Assembly: GCF_019083965.1 (NCBI RefSeq)
Contig: NZ_JAHRCY010000020.1
Span: 1 to 64,000 of the forward strand
DNA from: Catellatospora tritici
Lineage (GTDB): Bacteria > Actinomycetota > Actinomycetes > Mycobacteriales > Micromonosporaceae
Reading direction: 5' to 3'
DNA length: 64,000 nucleotides
The notes below the pieces were generated by a model that did no database searches, had not been told where the DNA came from, and saw only the letters and a list, made by a program, of their open reading frames with translations. Positions 8,616-17,057 of the stretch are shown piece by piece; the first letter of the stretch is position 1, and every line of letters starts with the position of its first letter. Both the position numbers and the translations under genes were made by a program.

Positions 8616-8642
8616 GTGGTCGCGAGTTCCGATCGCGACCAC
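8616..8642. repeat. 10-bp perfect inverted repeat before the propeller-like gene
   Basis: GTGGTCGCGA and TCGCGACCAC flank a 7-base loop. It lies 95 bases upstream of the ATG at 8737 and could be an operator or the hairpin end of the repeat-rich stretch. Confidence 0.6.
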
Positions 8643-8736
8643 GGCGCGACCACTCCAGGACCCAGCACCCGCGGCCACGATCCGGTCGACGGACAGGCAA
8701 AAGACCAGGGACGACGGATGGCGAACGGCAGAACCC

Positions 8737-9960
8737 ATGGATGACGGCACTCCCGGCGAAGCGGTCACCCGACCGTCGGTCGCCTCACGCCCGGCGAGGA
8801 TGCCGCGACGCACGACGGTCGCAGATGCAGAGGCGGTCGATGCCGAGACGGTCGTGGATGCCGAGGCGCTCGCGGACGCAGAGGCAGTCGGCGGGGCCGA
8901 GGCGGTCGTGGATGGCCTGACCAGAAACTGGTCGGGCAGGCTCGACGAGATTCCGCTGGCGCCCGCTGTGGGCGAGGTGATCGAGGTGGTTCCGGTCGTA
9001 TCGCGTCGGGGGCACGGCTGGTTGCTGCTGAGCGCCGAGGGCACGATCGCCTGGTGCGACCGCGATTTCGGCGCCTACCGGCCGCTGGCGAAGTCGCGGG
9101 TGCCGGACCTCGACGACCCCGAACCCCGGTTCGGCTTCCGGCCCGGCAGGCGGCTACATGTCGACCCGACGGGCCGGTTCGCCGCGGTCGTACTTGATGG
9201 CGGCAGTCGCGGGCAGGTGCTGGATCTGGCCGGCGGCCGGGTCACCATGGAGCTCTCCGCCGATGACGACAACCCGGAAACCGTGCCGTTCTCGCTGGCG
9301 CTCGCCGAGCATCGCGGGCGGCCCGTGGTCATTCACCGCACCGCCTGGAACCGGCTGGACGTCAGCGATCCAGCCACCGGCGCGCTGCTCACCGCTCGGG
9401 AGTCGCCGCGCGACGGCGACAGCGAGCACCACCTGGACTACTTCCACGGCGCGCTGCTGGTCAGCCCTGACGGCGAGCGGGTGCTCGACAGCGGCTGGGT
9501 GTGGCACCCGGTGGGTGTGCCTGCCGTCTGGGAACTGGCCCGGTGGCTGGCGGAGGACCCGTACGAGTCCGAGGACGGCCCGAGTCGGGTCGACGTGTGC
9601 AACCGCGAATACGCCTGGAACGCGCCGATGACCTGGATCGACGCGCACACCGTCGCCCTGTCCGGAGGTGGCGAGCCGAAACTGCCCGACGTCGCGGTCT
9701 ACGACGTGACCCGCACCGGTCGGCACCACGGCGTCGACTGGTGCGCCGAGGTGACCCGGTTCGACGGGCCACGTGGCGCGCTGTTCAGCGACGGCTGGCA
9801 CCTGTTCAGCGCCGACGGCTCCGGCCTGGACGTCTGGAACCCGGGCACGGGTGAACAGCTGGGCCGGATCGACGGCATCAGCCCGACCGCGTACGACCCG
9901 GCCACCGGCGATTTCGTGCAGTTGCTCACCGGTGGCGTACGCCGTTGGCGGTGCCGCTGA
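8737..9960 (+). CDS. hypothetical protein, beta-propeller-like, with Ala/Asp/Val/Glu-rich N-terminal repeats
   Basis: A 407-residue protein, not recognised by name. Residues 28-60 are a degenerate tandem repeat of the type VDAEALADAEAV, also repetitive at the DNA level (8819-8914). From residue 80 the chain shows successive blade-like strands: GHGWLLLSAEGTIAWCD, RLHVDPTGRFAAVVLDG, VVIHRTAWNRLDVSDPATG, LLVSPDGERVLDSGWVW, LFSADGSGLDVWNPGTGEQLG. SPDG, DPTG and ADGSGLDVWN turns are typical of WD40/TolB-like propellers. No signal peptide or membrane segment is seen, so it is probably cytoplasmic. The true start may be downstream of the repeat; no clear ribosome site distinguishes them. Confidence 0.6.
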   Translation: MDDGTPGEAVTRPSVASRPARMPRRTTVADAEAVDAETVVDAEALADAEAVGGAEAVVDGLTRNWSGRLDEIPLAPAVGEVIEVVPVVSRRGHGWLLLSAEGTIAWCDRDFGAYRPLAKSRVPDLDDPEPRFGFRPGRRLHVDPTGRFAAVVLDGGSRGQVLDLAGGRVTMELSADDDNPETVPFSLALAEHRGRPVVIHRTAWNRLDVSDPATGALLTARESPRDGDSEHHLDYFHGALLVSPDGERVLDSGWVWHPVGVPAVWELARWLAEDPYESEDGPSRVDVCNREYAWNAPMTWIDAHTVALSGGGEPKLPDVAVYDVTRTGRHHGVDWCAEVTRFDGPRGALFSDGWHLFSADGSGLDVWNPGTGEQLGRIDGISPTAYDPATGDFVQLLTGGVRRWRCR

Positions 9961-9966
9961 GCCGGG

Positions 9967-11349
9967 TCACCACCGCCACTCGGCGCGGACCAGGCGCGGG
10001 GCGACGCGCTCGCGCCACGCCTCGCGGGTGCTCGCGCCGATTCTGCGTACCAGCGGTACCCCGAACCACAGCAACACGACGCCGCTGTACGCCGCGCTCA
10101 CCCACTGCCCTGCCGTCAGGTAGCGGAACTGCCAGGACACCAGCGGATACCACAGTGAGCTGTACTCGGGGGTGTGCCAGCAGAGCGCCTCGACCGCCTG
10201 GTTGCTGGGGAAGCAGGCGGTCGGCCACAGCTCGTGCCAGAACAGGCTGTTCACGCCGATCCACACCGACACGATCAGCACGGCGAGGGTGAGCAGGTCG
10301 GCGCCCAGGCGCGCCTGCCGGTGCCCGAGCCGCAGCGCCAGGGCCAGGGAGGCGGGCAGGATTCCGGCGAGGAAGAAGCGCGGGCCCCAGCTCATGCCGC
10401 CGTACCAGGCCCACCAGGGGGCGTAGACCAGCAGCAGTCCGCCCAGGAAGGTGAGCCAGAGGCGGTGTACGCGGGCCAGGTCGATGCCGGTCGGGCCCAG
10501 GTCGGCCAGCGGCTCGCGGATCGGCAGGAACAGCCCGGGTAGGTACCAGACCAGGCCGCGGCCGAACGAGAACAGCAGCGCCAACAGGCCGAAGAAGATC
10601 GGGTACGAGAATCCGGGGCGCCCCGAGAACGGCATGATGTCCCTGGACCCGCGGTCGCCGACGTAGCCGCCGTGGCGTACCAGGATCTCCAGCAGCACCA
10701 GCGCGACCGCCGCGACCACCGGCAGCGCCAGTCGCAGCCGCCGGTCGCGCCACAGCTGGGACAGGCTGACCAGGCCCAGGCCGACCAGGGTGGCCGGGGT
10801 GTTCACCGCGCCGACCACCAGCGACGCCCAGCCCCAGCCGCGACGGCGGCCGCGCACCACGACCACGATGCCGACCATCACGAAGATCATCGTGAACGGC
10901 TCGCTGCCGTAGTGGCCGACGTCCGGTGCGATCATGCTGGCGGCCACGGTGAGCAGCAGGAACCGGCGGATCAGCGCGCCGGGCACCAGTCCGCGCAGCA
11001 GCAGCGCCAGCGCGGCCAGTCCGGCCGTGAAGACGACCAGGTTGAAGTACCTGATGCCCGCCTCGGGCGTGGCCACCAACTTGCCCAGCAGCCACAGCGG
11101 CGTGGAGAACAGCGGACCCATCAGCGAGTACTCGCTGTGGTCCACGCGGCCCTCGGCGAGCAGCGCGGTGATGCTGCGCAGCCGGTCGACGCCGTCGGCG
11201 ACCGGCCCCAGCTGCTGTCCGAACACCAGCCTGGCCAGCCCGGCGGCGATCAGAAGAACCTCCACGGCGGCGGTCCAGCCCGGACGCCCGCGCTCCTCCG
11301 GCTGCGCCGCGGTGACGTGCGGCCCGGCTTCTATGGTGGTCGTTGACAC
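9967..11349 (-). CDS. polytopic membrane protein (GT-C/mannosyltransferase-like)
   Basis: 460 residues with about ten hydrophobic segments. GTG at 11349 follows AAGG with good spacing and opens VSTTTIEAGPH. The first external loop reads DGVDRLRSITALLAEGRVDHSEYSLMGPLFSTPLW. Further conserved-looking loops are DVGHYGSEPF and YGGMSWGPRFFLAGILP. WGPR-type motifs occur in actinobacterial DUF2029/GT87-like and related mannosyltransferase-like proteins, so a polyprenyl-phosphate-sugar-dependent transferase is likely; the exact family is not certain. It converges with the propeller-like gene (6-base gap) and has no hairpin there. Confidence 0.6.
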   Translation of the reverse strand: MSTTTIEAGPHVTAAQPEERGRPGWTAAVEVLLIAAGLARLVFGQQLGPVADGVDRLRSITALLAEGRVDHSEYSLMGPLFSTPLWLLGKLVATPEAGIRYFNLVVFTAGLAALALLLRGLVPGALIRRFLLLTVAASMIAPDVGHYGSEPFTMIFVMVGIVVVVRGRRRGWGWASLVVGAVNTPATLVGLGLVSLSQLWRDRRLRLALPVVAAVALVLLEILVRHGGYVGDRGSRDIMPFSGRPGFSYPIFFGLLALLFSFGRGLVWYLPGLFLPIREPLADLGPTGIDLARVHRLWLTFLGGLLLVYAPWWAWYGGMSWGPRFFLAGILPASLALALRLGHRQARLGADLLTLAVLIVSVWIGVNSLFWHELWPTACFPSNQAVEALCWHTPEYSSLWYPLVSWQFRYLTAGQWVSAAYSGVVLLWFGVPLVRRIGASTREAWRERVAPRLVRAEWRW

Positions 11350-11512
11350 GCCGGATACCTTACGGCCCGGCCGACCCCCGGCCGCCGTCCCCGCCGCCTC
11401 CGGCCAGCCCAGCCGCCTCCGGCACCGTCCGGCGCCTCGCCCCGCCCCGCACCGCCGCACCCCGCGGCGGCGCCATGCGGGAACAGGCGTCATGCGTGAA
11501 CAGGCGCCGCGA

Positions 11513-11566
11513 GTTAAGAAGGGCACCTTCTACATCGCAAAGCGATAAGAAGGTGCCCTTCCTCAC
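11513..11566 (-). repeat. hairpin element copy A, 3' of the MmpL gene
   Basis: A ~54-base palindromic element. Read from the MmpL stop codon it starts GTGAGGAAGGGCACC, has a central TCGC-TTT-GCGA tetraloop-like core and ends GGTGCCCTTCTTAAC. The arms pair as GGGCACC/GGTGCCC. The sequence between the MmpL stop and the element (CCTGAGGT) is shared with the flank of copy B. Probable terminator of the MmpL gene and member of the dispersed family described in findings. Confidence 0.85.
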
Positions 11567-11572
11567 CTCAGG

Positions 11573-13714
11573 TCAGGGGGAGCGGCGCCAGAGTTTGCCG
11601 GGCCACCAGACGAAGCGGCCGATGTCCACGGTCAGCGCCGGGACCAGCAGCGAGCGGACCAGCAGTGTGTCCAGTAGCACGCCGAACGCCACCGCGAACG
11701 CGATCTCGACCACGAACACCAGCGGGAGCACGGCCAGCGCCGCGAACGTGGCCGCCAGCACGACGCCCGCCGAGGTGATGACGCCGCCGGTCACGGCCAG
11801 GCCCTTGAGTGTGCCCTGCTTGTGGCCGATCCGGCCCGCCTCCTCGCGGACCCGGGTCATCAGGAAGATGTTGTAGTCGACGCCGAGCGCCACCAGGAAC
11901 ACGAACGCGAACAGGGGGTATGACGAGTCGGCGCCCGGGAAGTCCAGCAGGTCGGTGAACACGTACCCGGAGATCCCCAGCGTCGCCAGGTACGACAGCA
12001 CCACCGTGGCGATGAGCAGCAGCGGCGCGATCAGCGAGCGCAGCAGCACCATCAGGATCAGGAAGATCACGCCGAGCACCAGCGGGATGATCACGTTGCG
12101 GTCGCGCTGCGAGGTCTGCTGCACGTCGATGTTGATCGCGGTGAAGCCGCCGACCTTGGCCTCGGCACCCTCGATCGCGTGCACCCCGGTGCGCAGCCGC
12201 TGGACGGTCTCGGTGGCGGCGGTGGAGTCGGCCGCGTCGGCGAGCGTGGCGTCGATGCGGACCAGCCCGCCGACCACCTTCGGCTGGCCGTTCGGGATCG
12301 GGAACGGGCCGGTGTAGGGGTGCGCCTCGGCTACGCCGTCGGTGGCCCGTACCACGGAGAGGACCTGGTCGAGCTTGTCGGCTCGGACCACGATCTCGGC
12401 CGGGCTGCCGGTGCCGCCCGGGAAGTGCGCGGTGGTCAGCTCCTGCGCGGCGACCGAGTCCGGACGGCCGGTGAAGCCCTCGGTCTGCGGGATGCCCTCG
12501 GCCTTGAGCTGGGTCAGCCCGGCCACCCCCGCCAGCAGCAGGAACGCGGTGGCGATCCAGACCAGTCGGGCGCGGCGGCCGACCAGCGCGGAGACCTTCG
12601 CCCAGATGCCGCGCTCCTCGGCGGGCGCGGAGCCGAACTTCGGCCGCACCGGCCAGAACGCGGCCCGGCCGAGCAGGGTCAGGATGGCGGGCAGCAGCGT
12701 CAGCGAGACGAGCAGGCTGCTGGCGATGCCGATGGCGCCGACCGGGCCCAGGCCCTTGTTGGAGGCGAGGTCGGACACGAGCAGGCAGAGCAGGCCGAGG
12801 ATGACGGTGGCGCCACTGGCCATGATCGGCTCGAACGAGGCGCGCAGCGCGACCCGCATCGCGTCGTACCGGTTCTCGGTGCGGCGCAGCTCCTCGCGGA
12901 AGCGGGACACCAGCAGCATCGCGTAGTCGGTGGCGGCGCCGAGCACCAGCACGTCCAGGATGGCCTGGCTCTGGCCGGAGACCGTGATGACGTCGTTCTT
13001 GGCCAGCAGGTAGACCACGCCGTTGGCCAGCGCGAACGCCAACCCGGCACCGAACAGCACCACCACCGGCAGGATCGGGCTGCGGTAGACGATCAGCAGG
13101 ATCAGCGCGATGATGCCGACGGTGACGCCCAGCAGCAGGCCGTCGATGTCGCCGAAGACGGCCATCATGTCGGTGAGGATGCCGCCCAGGCCGCCGACGT
13201 GGGCCTGCAGGCCGTCATCGGTGCCGGTGTGGTCGCGGATCCACTCCACGTAGTCCACGTTCTTCTGCGCGTCGGTCTCCGAGAACAGCACGGTGACCTG
13301 CATCGACTTGCCGTCGTCGGAGAGCTTGGGCACCAGCGGCACGTCGACGAGGTGGGCGCCGAGCTCGGACTTGATCGCGGCGAGCTGGCTCGCGATGGTC
13401 GTCTGGTCGGCCGCCGTCAGGCCGCCGTCCCGGGCGTAGATCAGCTGCGCGGGCACGGCCTCGATACCGGCGAAGCCCTTGGCCAGGTCGAGCACCGCGG
13501 TGGCCTCGGCGCTCTCCGGCAGGAACGACGCGTTGTCGTTCTTCTGCACCTGGCTGACCTTGCCGGCCAGGTTGCCCATGCCGCCGCCGACCAGCAGCCA
13601 CAGCACCAAGGCCACGGCGGGCAGCACCCAGCGCCGGCGCCGGACCGGCGCCTGTCCGCCGCCTGCGCCCGGGTCGTCCACCCGGGACTCGTTCTTCTCC
13701 CGCGTCGCCGTCAT
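11573..13714 (-). CDS. MmpL/RND-superfamily membrane transporter
   Basis: 713 residues. ATG at 13714 lies about 8 bases from AAAGGA. The topology is two repeats of one N-terminal membrane helix, an external domain (residues ~55-175 and ~400-540) and a five-helix bundle. Family motifs are seen in both halves: ATDYAMLLVSRFREE in the first and ALGVDYNIFLMTRVREE in the second. The Asp-Tyr pairs match the proton-relay residues of MmpL transporters. Actinobacterial members export lipids or drugs; the cargo here cannot be told. A palindrome GTGAAAACTTTCAC lies about 57 bases upstream. Confidence 0.85.
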   Translation of the reverse strand: MTATREKNESRVDDPGAGGGQAPVRRRRWVLPAVALVLWLLVGGGMGNLAGKVSQVQKNDNASFLPESAEATAVLDLAKGFAGIEAVPAQLIYARDGGLTAADQTTIASQLAAIKSELGAHLVDVPLVPKLSDDGKSMQVTVLFSETDAQKNVDYVEWIRDHTGTDDGLQAHVGGLGGILTDMMAVFGDIDGLLLGVTVGIIALILLIVYRSPILPVVVLFGAGLAFALANGVVYLLAKNDVITVSGQSQAILDVLVLGAATDYAMLLVSRFREELRRTENRYDAMRVALRASFEPIMASGATVILGLLCLLVSDLASNKGLGPVGAIGIASSLLVSLTLLPAILTLLGRAAFWPVRPKFGSAPAEERGIWAKVSALVGRRARLVWIATAFLLLAGVAGLTQLKAEGIPQTEGFTGRPDSVAAQELTTAHFPGGTGSPAEIVVRADKLDQVLSVVRATDGVAEAHPYTGPFPIPNGQPKVVGGLVRIDATLADAADSTAATETVQRLRTGVHAIEGAEAKVGGFTAINIDVQQTSQRDRNVIIPLVLGVIFLILMVLLRSLIAPLLLIATVVLSYLATLGISGYVFTDLLDFPGADSSYPLFAFVFLVALGVDYNIFLMTRVREEAGRIGHKQGTLKGLAVTGGVITSAGVVLAATFAALAVLPLVFVVEIAFAVAFGVLLDTLLVRSLLVPALTVDIGRFVWWPGKLWRRSP

Positions 13715-13770
13715 AGCGAGGCGTCCTTTCCCGCGTCTCCAACAGCAAGTGTCAGCACGTGCCACTATTT

Positions 13771-13784
13771 GTGAAAACTTTCAC
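13771..13784. promoter_or_regulatory. GTGAAAACTTTCAC palindrome before the MmpL gene
   Basis: A 6-2-6 inverted repeat 57 bases upstream of the MmpL start, next to a GCACGTGC palindrome (13755-13762). MmpL-like pumps are often under TetR control, so an operator is plausible. No regulator gene is adjacent. Confidence 0.4.
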
Positions 13785-13898
13785 GAGCACGGCTTGTGGC
13801 TCACATTACTGGTCATGAGTCGGCCACGCATTCACGGGTGCGGGTGACCCCGACCACGTCCGGCCGCCGCGGCCCGCCGCGCGAGTAGCCTGAGCGAC

Positions 13899-14555
13899 GT
13901 GACCAGCACTGCGATTCCCACGCTCGCGGTACGCCGCGCGGGCACCGTCGACTACCGGACCGCCTGGGACGACCAGCGCCGCCTGCACGAGGGCGTCGTG
14001 GCGGGCACCGAGCCCGACACCGTGCTGCTACTGGAGCATCCGAGCGTCTACACCGCCGGCAAGCTCACCGAACCGTGGGAGCGTCCCTTCGACGGCACGC
14101 CCGTCGTCGACGTCGACCGCGGCGGAAAGATCACCTGGCACGGGCCGGGGCAGATCGTCGGGTACCCCATCGTCAAGCTGCCCGTCATCCGCGGCGGCCT
14201 GGCCGACGTCGTGGCGCACGTACGCCGGACCGAGCAGATGCTCATCGACGTCTGCGCCGAACTGGGTCTGGCCACCGAGCGGGTCAAGGGCCGCTCCGGG
14301 GTGTGGGTGCGCGCCGACGAGCGCGGTCCGGACCGCAAGGTCGCCGCGATCGGCATCCGGGTCGCCCGCGGCGTGAGCCTGCACGGCTTCGCCCTCAACT
14401 GCGACCCCGACCTGACCTGGTACGACCGCATCGTCCCCTGTGGCATCAAGGACGCCTCGGTGACGTCCCTGTCCGCCGAACTCGACCGCGACGTGACCGT
14501 CCCCGAAGTCCTCCCCCTGGTCGAACGCCACCTCCCCACCATCCTGGCCACCTGA
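13899..14555 (+). CDS. lipB: octanoyl-[acyl-carrier-protein]:protein octanoyltransferase
   Basis: 218 residues. LipB moves the octanoyl group from ACP to the lipoyl-domain lysine of E2 proteins and GcvH, the first step of de novo lipoylation. Conserved elements are seen: RGGKITWHGPGQ (74-85), the catalytic K147 in DRKVAAIGIR, the substrate loop SLHGFALN (160-167) and the catalytic C181 in PCGIKDASVTSL. GTG at 13899 gives the usual length. lipA normally follows closely in actinobacteria; here it is 2.5 kb downstream beyond aspS and vapBC. Confidence 0.95.
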   Translation: MTSTAIPTLAVRRAGTVDYRTAWDDQRRLHEGVVAGTEPDTVLLLEHPSVYTAGKLTEPWERPFDGTPVVDVDRGGKITWHGPGQIVGYPIVKLPVIRGGLADVVAHVRRTEQMLIDVCAELGLATERVKGRSGVWVRADERGPDRKVAAIGIRVARGVSLHGFALNCDPDLTWYDRIVPCGIKDASVTSLSAELDRDVTVPEVLPLVERHLPTILAT

Positions 14556-14559
14556 CCCC

Positions 14560-14650
14560 TCAAGGTCATCGGAGTTCAAGGTCATCGGAGTTGCCGGGCA
14601 ATCGGGCGTATGAGTTCGCGAGATACGCCCGATTGCCCGGCAACTTGAAC
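14560..14650. repeat. 21-bp perfect hairpin of the GTTGCCNGGCAATCG family plus 16-bp tandem repeat
   Basis: A 16-base unit TCAAGGTCATCGGAGT is repeated exactly twice (14560-14591). It runs into 21-base perfect arms 14591-14611 and 14623-14643 with an 11-base loop. GTTCAAG (14574-14580) and CTTGAAC (14644-14650) extend the pairing beyond a bulge. It lies between the convergent ends of lipB and aspS, so it may terminate both. The arm sequence recurs near 60.5 kb. Confidence 0.85.
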
Positions 14651-14681
14651 GATCACCGGGGCGCCGACGGCGCCCGGGACG

Positions 14682-15950
14682 TCACGGGGTGACGCGGTTG
14701 AGGTCGCGCGGGAAGGCGCTGACCTCGCGGATGTTGGGCGCGCCGGTCAGCCGGGCCGTGAAGCGCTCCAGGCCGATGGCGAAGCCGCCGTGCGGGGGCA
14801 TGCCGTGCCGGAACGCCTGCAGGTACGACTCGTACGCCGCGGGTCCTTCGCCGTGCGCCGCCAGCGCCGCCACGTAGTCGCTGTAGCGGTGCAGCCGCTG
14901 GCCTCCCGTAACCATCTCCAACCCCCGGAACAGCAGGTCGAAGCTGTTGGACCAGCGCGGGTCGCCCGGCTCCGGGTGGGTGTAGAACGGTCGCTTGACC
15001 ATCGGGTACCCGGTGACGAAGACGAAGTCGCTGCCGTGCTCGCGCACCGCCCACTCCCCGATCGCCCGCTCGTGCGCGGGCGCCAGGTCCGGCTCGTCCG
15101 CGGGCGCGCCCGCGATCTTCAGCGCCTCACTGAAGTGCAGCGCCGGGATCTCGGCCGGGACCTCGGGCAGGGCCAGGTCGTAGCCAAGCTCGCCGACCCG
15201 GGCGACCATCCCGGCCACCACCTCGCGCAGCACCGCCATCACGTCCCGGTGGTCGCCGATGAACCCCAGTTCGGCGTCGAGCGACGTGTACTGGGCCAGG
15301 TGACGGGTGGTGTCGCTGGGCTCGGCCCGGAACACCGGCCCGACCTCGTACACGCGCTCGAAGACGCCGACCATCATCTGCTTGTAGAACTGCGGCGACT
15401 GGGCCAGGTAGGCCGGGCGGCCGAAGTAGTCGATCGCGAAGACGTTGGCGCCGGACTCGGTCGCGGTCGCGGTGATCTTCGGCGTGTGGATCTCGGTGAA
15501 GCCGAGGGCGTCCAGCGTCTGCCGGAACCCGCCCGCGGCGGCGGCGGCCACGCGCAGCCCGCGGGAGCGGGACGGGTGGCGCAGCGACAGCGGCGCGGCG
15601 TCGAGTTGCGTCGGCAGGCCCGCGCTCAGCACCGGCCGGTACAGGTCGAACGGCGGCGCCTCGGCGGGCTCGCCGAGCAGCCGTACCCCCACCTCGGTGA
15701 GCTCGACCCCGCCCGGCGCCGCCGGGTTCGCGGTCACGGTGCCCTCGACGGCGACGACGGTCTCCTCGGGGAGCGTCTCGACCAGCTCGCGCAGCTCGGG
15801 TTCGGTGATGACGGCCTGGCTCAGTCCCGCGGCGTCGCGCACGATCAGGAAGGCGACCGATTTGAGCAGTCGGCGGCGATGAATCCAGCCGGCGATGGTG
15901 ATCCGTGCGCCCACATGCGCGGGCAGCTGTGCGGAAAGGATGCGTTGCAT
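14682..15950 (-). CDS. aspS: archaeal-type aspartyl-tRNA synthetase (probably non-discriminating)
   Basis: 422 residues, far shorter than the ~590-residue bacterial AspRS, and of the archaeal/eukaryotic class IIb layout. Residues 1-105 form the OB-fold anticodon-binding domain (ITIAGWIHRRRLLKSVAFLIVRD). Catalytic motif 2 is FRAEPSDTTRHLAQYTSLDAE (207-227) and motif 3 is GGFAIGLERF (388-397). It charges tRNA-Asp, and possibly tRNA-Asn for later amidation. Housekeeping bacterial AspRS is expected elsewhere, so this would be a second copy. AsnRS is the main alternative, since it shares the fold. It is preceded by a T-box leader. ATG at 15950 has GGAGGT 9 bases upstream. Confidence 0.82.
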   Translation of the reverse strand: MQRILSAQLPAHVGARITIAGWIHRRRLLKSVAFLIVRDAAGLSQAVITEPELRELVETLPEETVVAVEGTVTANPAAPGGVELTEVGVRLLGEPAEAPPFDLYRPVLSAGLPTQLDAAPLSLRHPSRSRGLRVAAAAAGGFRQTLDALGFTEIHTPKITATATESGANVFAIDYFGRPAYLAQSPQFYKQMMVGVFERVYEVGPVFRAEPSDTTRHLAQYTSLDAELGFIGDHRDVMAVLREVVAGMVARVGELGYDLALPEVPAEIPALHFSEALKIAGAPADEPDLAPAHERAIGEWAVREHGSDFVFVTGYPMVKRPFYTHPEPGDPRWSNSFDLLFRGLEMVTGGQRLHRYSDYVAALAAHGEGPAAYESYLQAFRHGMPPHGGFAIGLERFTARLTGAPNIREVSAFPRDLNRVTP

Positions 15951-16145
15951 GGGTGTTTACCTCCGGGTTCTTCCGCAACGCCATCCCCAAAGGGGTGTGG
16001 GCGGTTTGGGAACCCGCGGTGCCACCACACCTTCACCCCGTGTCGCCGTGCGACTGCCGGGGCCTCTTGCAGCGCGGTTCGGGGCCTACGAGCGCGGTCT
16101 GACCGGCTCGACCCGGGCGTCACTCCGGTGATCGCCCCGTTCCTG
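15951..16145 (-). promoter_or_regulatory. T-box leader of aspS, apparently translational
   Basis: On the minus strand the leader carries the T-box hallmark GGTGGCACCGCGGGTTCCC (16008-16026), which pairs with the NCCA end of uncharged tRNA. The following CGGGTTC, with the preceding ACC, can pair with GAACCCGGAGGT at 15959-15970, which holds the ribosome site. Charged tRNA would therefore allow the ribosome site to be masked, and uncharged tRNA would free it. No U-tract terminator is seen. Upstream, 16080-16145 is GC-rich and foldable and should hold stem I. A GAC specifier triplet is present more than once, so I cannot fix it. Confidence 0.75.
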
Positions 16146-16216
16146 CTGTTGGGCCGAGGCTAACGGCTGCTCCGACGGCAGGGCAACCCTATTCGTTGTA
16201 TGGCAGCAGTCTCCGG

Positions 16217-16241
16217 CATATGCTGACCGCGTCGACATATG
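16217..16241 (+). promoter_or_regulatory. repeated CATATG sites in the vapBC promoter
   Basis: Two CATATG hexamers (16217-16222 and 16236-16241) separated by 13 bases stand 15 bases before the vapB start. They could be -10/operator sequence bound by the VapBC complex, which autoregulates its operon in this family. Confidence 0.4.
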
Positions 16242-16255
16242 AGGGTGGTGTTCCG

Positions 16256-16576
16256 ATGGCCAACACGCTGATCGATCTTGATGACGAGGCGCTGGAGCAG
16301 GCACGCGCCTACTACGGCACGACCACGAAGAAGGACACCGTGAACCGCGCGCTGCAGGACGCCGCCGCGCGACAGCGCGACCGCCGGCACGCCTTCGGCG
16401 AGCATCTGGAGCAGGCGTTCGCCGAATACGCCGCCATGGCTCCCGAGGAGCGGGAGGACTATGAGCGACACCTGGGCGCGGCCAGCCGGATGCTGGAACA
16501 GGTGGGCACGCTCGACGAGGCCTGGGTCCGGCGCCGCCGCGAGTGGGACGCCGTTCGCCCCGCTCGCGCCGCATGA
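16256..16576 (+). CDS. vapB: VapB-family antitoxin
   Basis: 106 residues. The N-terminal MANTLIDLDDEALEQARAYY ... TKKDTVNRALQDAAAR is the VapB/type-II antitoxin DNA-binding motif: a strand followed by two helices, ribbon-helix-helix-like. The C-terminal half is acidic and charged, suited to wrapping the toxin. ATG at 16256 is preferred because the motif starts there. The stop codon overlaps the toxin start in ATGA. Expected to bind and silence VapC and repress the promoter. Confidence 0.82.
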   Translation: MANTLIDLDDEALEQARAYYGTTTKKDTVNRALQDAAARQRDRRHAFGEHLEQAFAEYAAMAPEEREDYERHLGAASRMLEQVGTLDEAWVRRRREWDAVRPARAA

Positions 16577-16992
16577 TCACCCACCTGCTCGACACCAGCG
16601 CGTACTTCCAGGGGCGGCTCAACCTCGGCGCGATGCGACGGCTCAAGGAACTGTCGGCGGACGGGTCGCTGGCCGTGTGCGCCGTGGCGATGCTGGAGAT
16701 CCTGGTCGCGGCCCGCAACACCCAGGAGTGGCGCCAGATGCGCGCCGCGCTCGGGCTGCTCCCCCGGGTCGAGTTGTCGGATCCGCTGGCCGCGATCGAT
16801 CTGCACGGTGCGCTGGCCCAGCGCGGCCAGCATCGCACCCCACCGGTGGATGTGGTGGTGGCCGCGACCGCCGCCGAGCACGGCCTCACGGTGCTGCACT
16901 ACGACCGCGACTTCGAGCGGCTGACGCAGGTCAGCGGGGGCGCCGAGGAGTGGGTGGTGCCGGCGGGCACCGGGCACGCCCTGGGACGTTGA
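16573..16992 (+). CDS. vapC: VapC-family PIN-domain ribonuclease toxin
   Basis: 139 residues. PIN-domain acidic residues are all visible: D7 in HLLDTSAYF, E in AMLEILVAA (near 40), D in TPPVDVVVAATAAEHG (near 96) and D in HYDRDFERL (near 116). These coordinate Mg2+ for RNA cleavage; family members cut tRNAs or rRNA. The start overlaps the antitoxin stop by 4 bases, which is usual for translationally coupled vapBC. No residue is missing, so it looks intact. Confidence 0.85.
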   Translation: MITHLLDTSAYFQGRLNLGAMRRLKELSADGSLAVCAVAMLEILVAARNTQEWRQMRAALGLLPRVELSDPLAAIDLHGALAQRGQHRTPPVDVVVAATAAEHGLTVLHYDRDFERLTQVSGGAEEWVVPAGTGHALGR

Positions 16993-17057
16993 CCGCGCGC
17001 TGAGACGTCCGTTACCCACGCTGAGATCAAGGGGTTGTCGGCGCGTACGCTGGCCGC

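Noticed and set aside
8290..8616. 108-codon frame in the repeat-rich stretch
   Set aside because: No ribosome site, and the product follows the repeats rather than a protein pattern.
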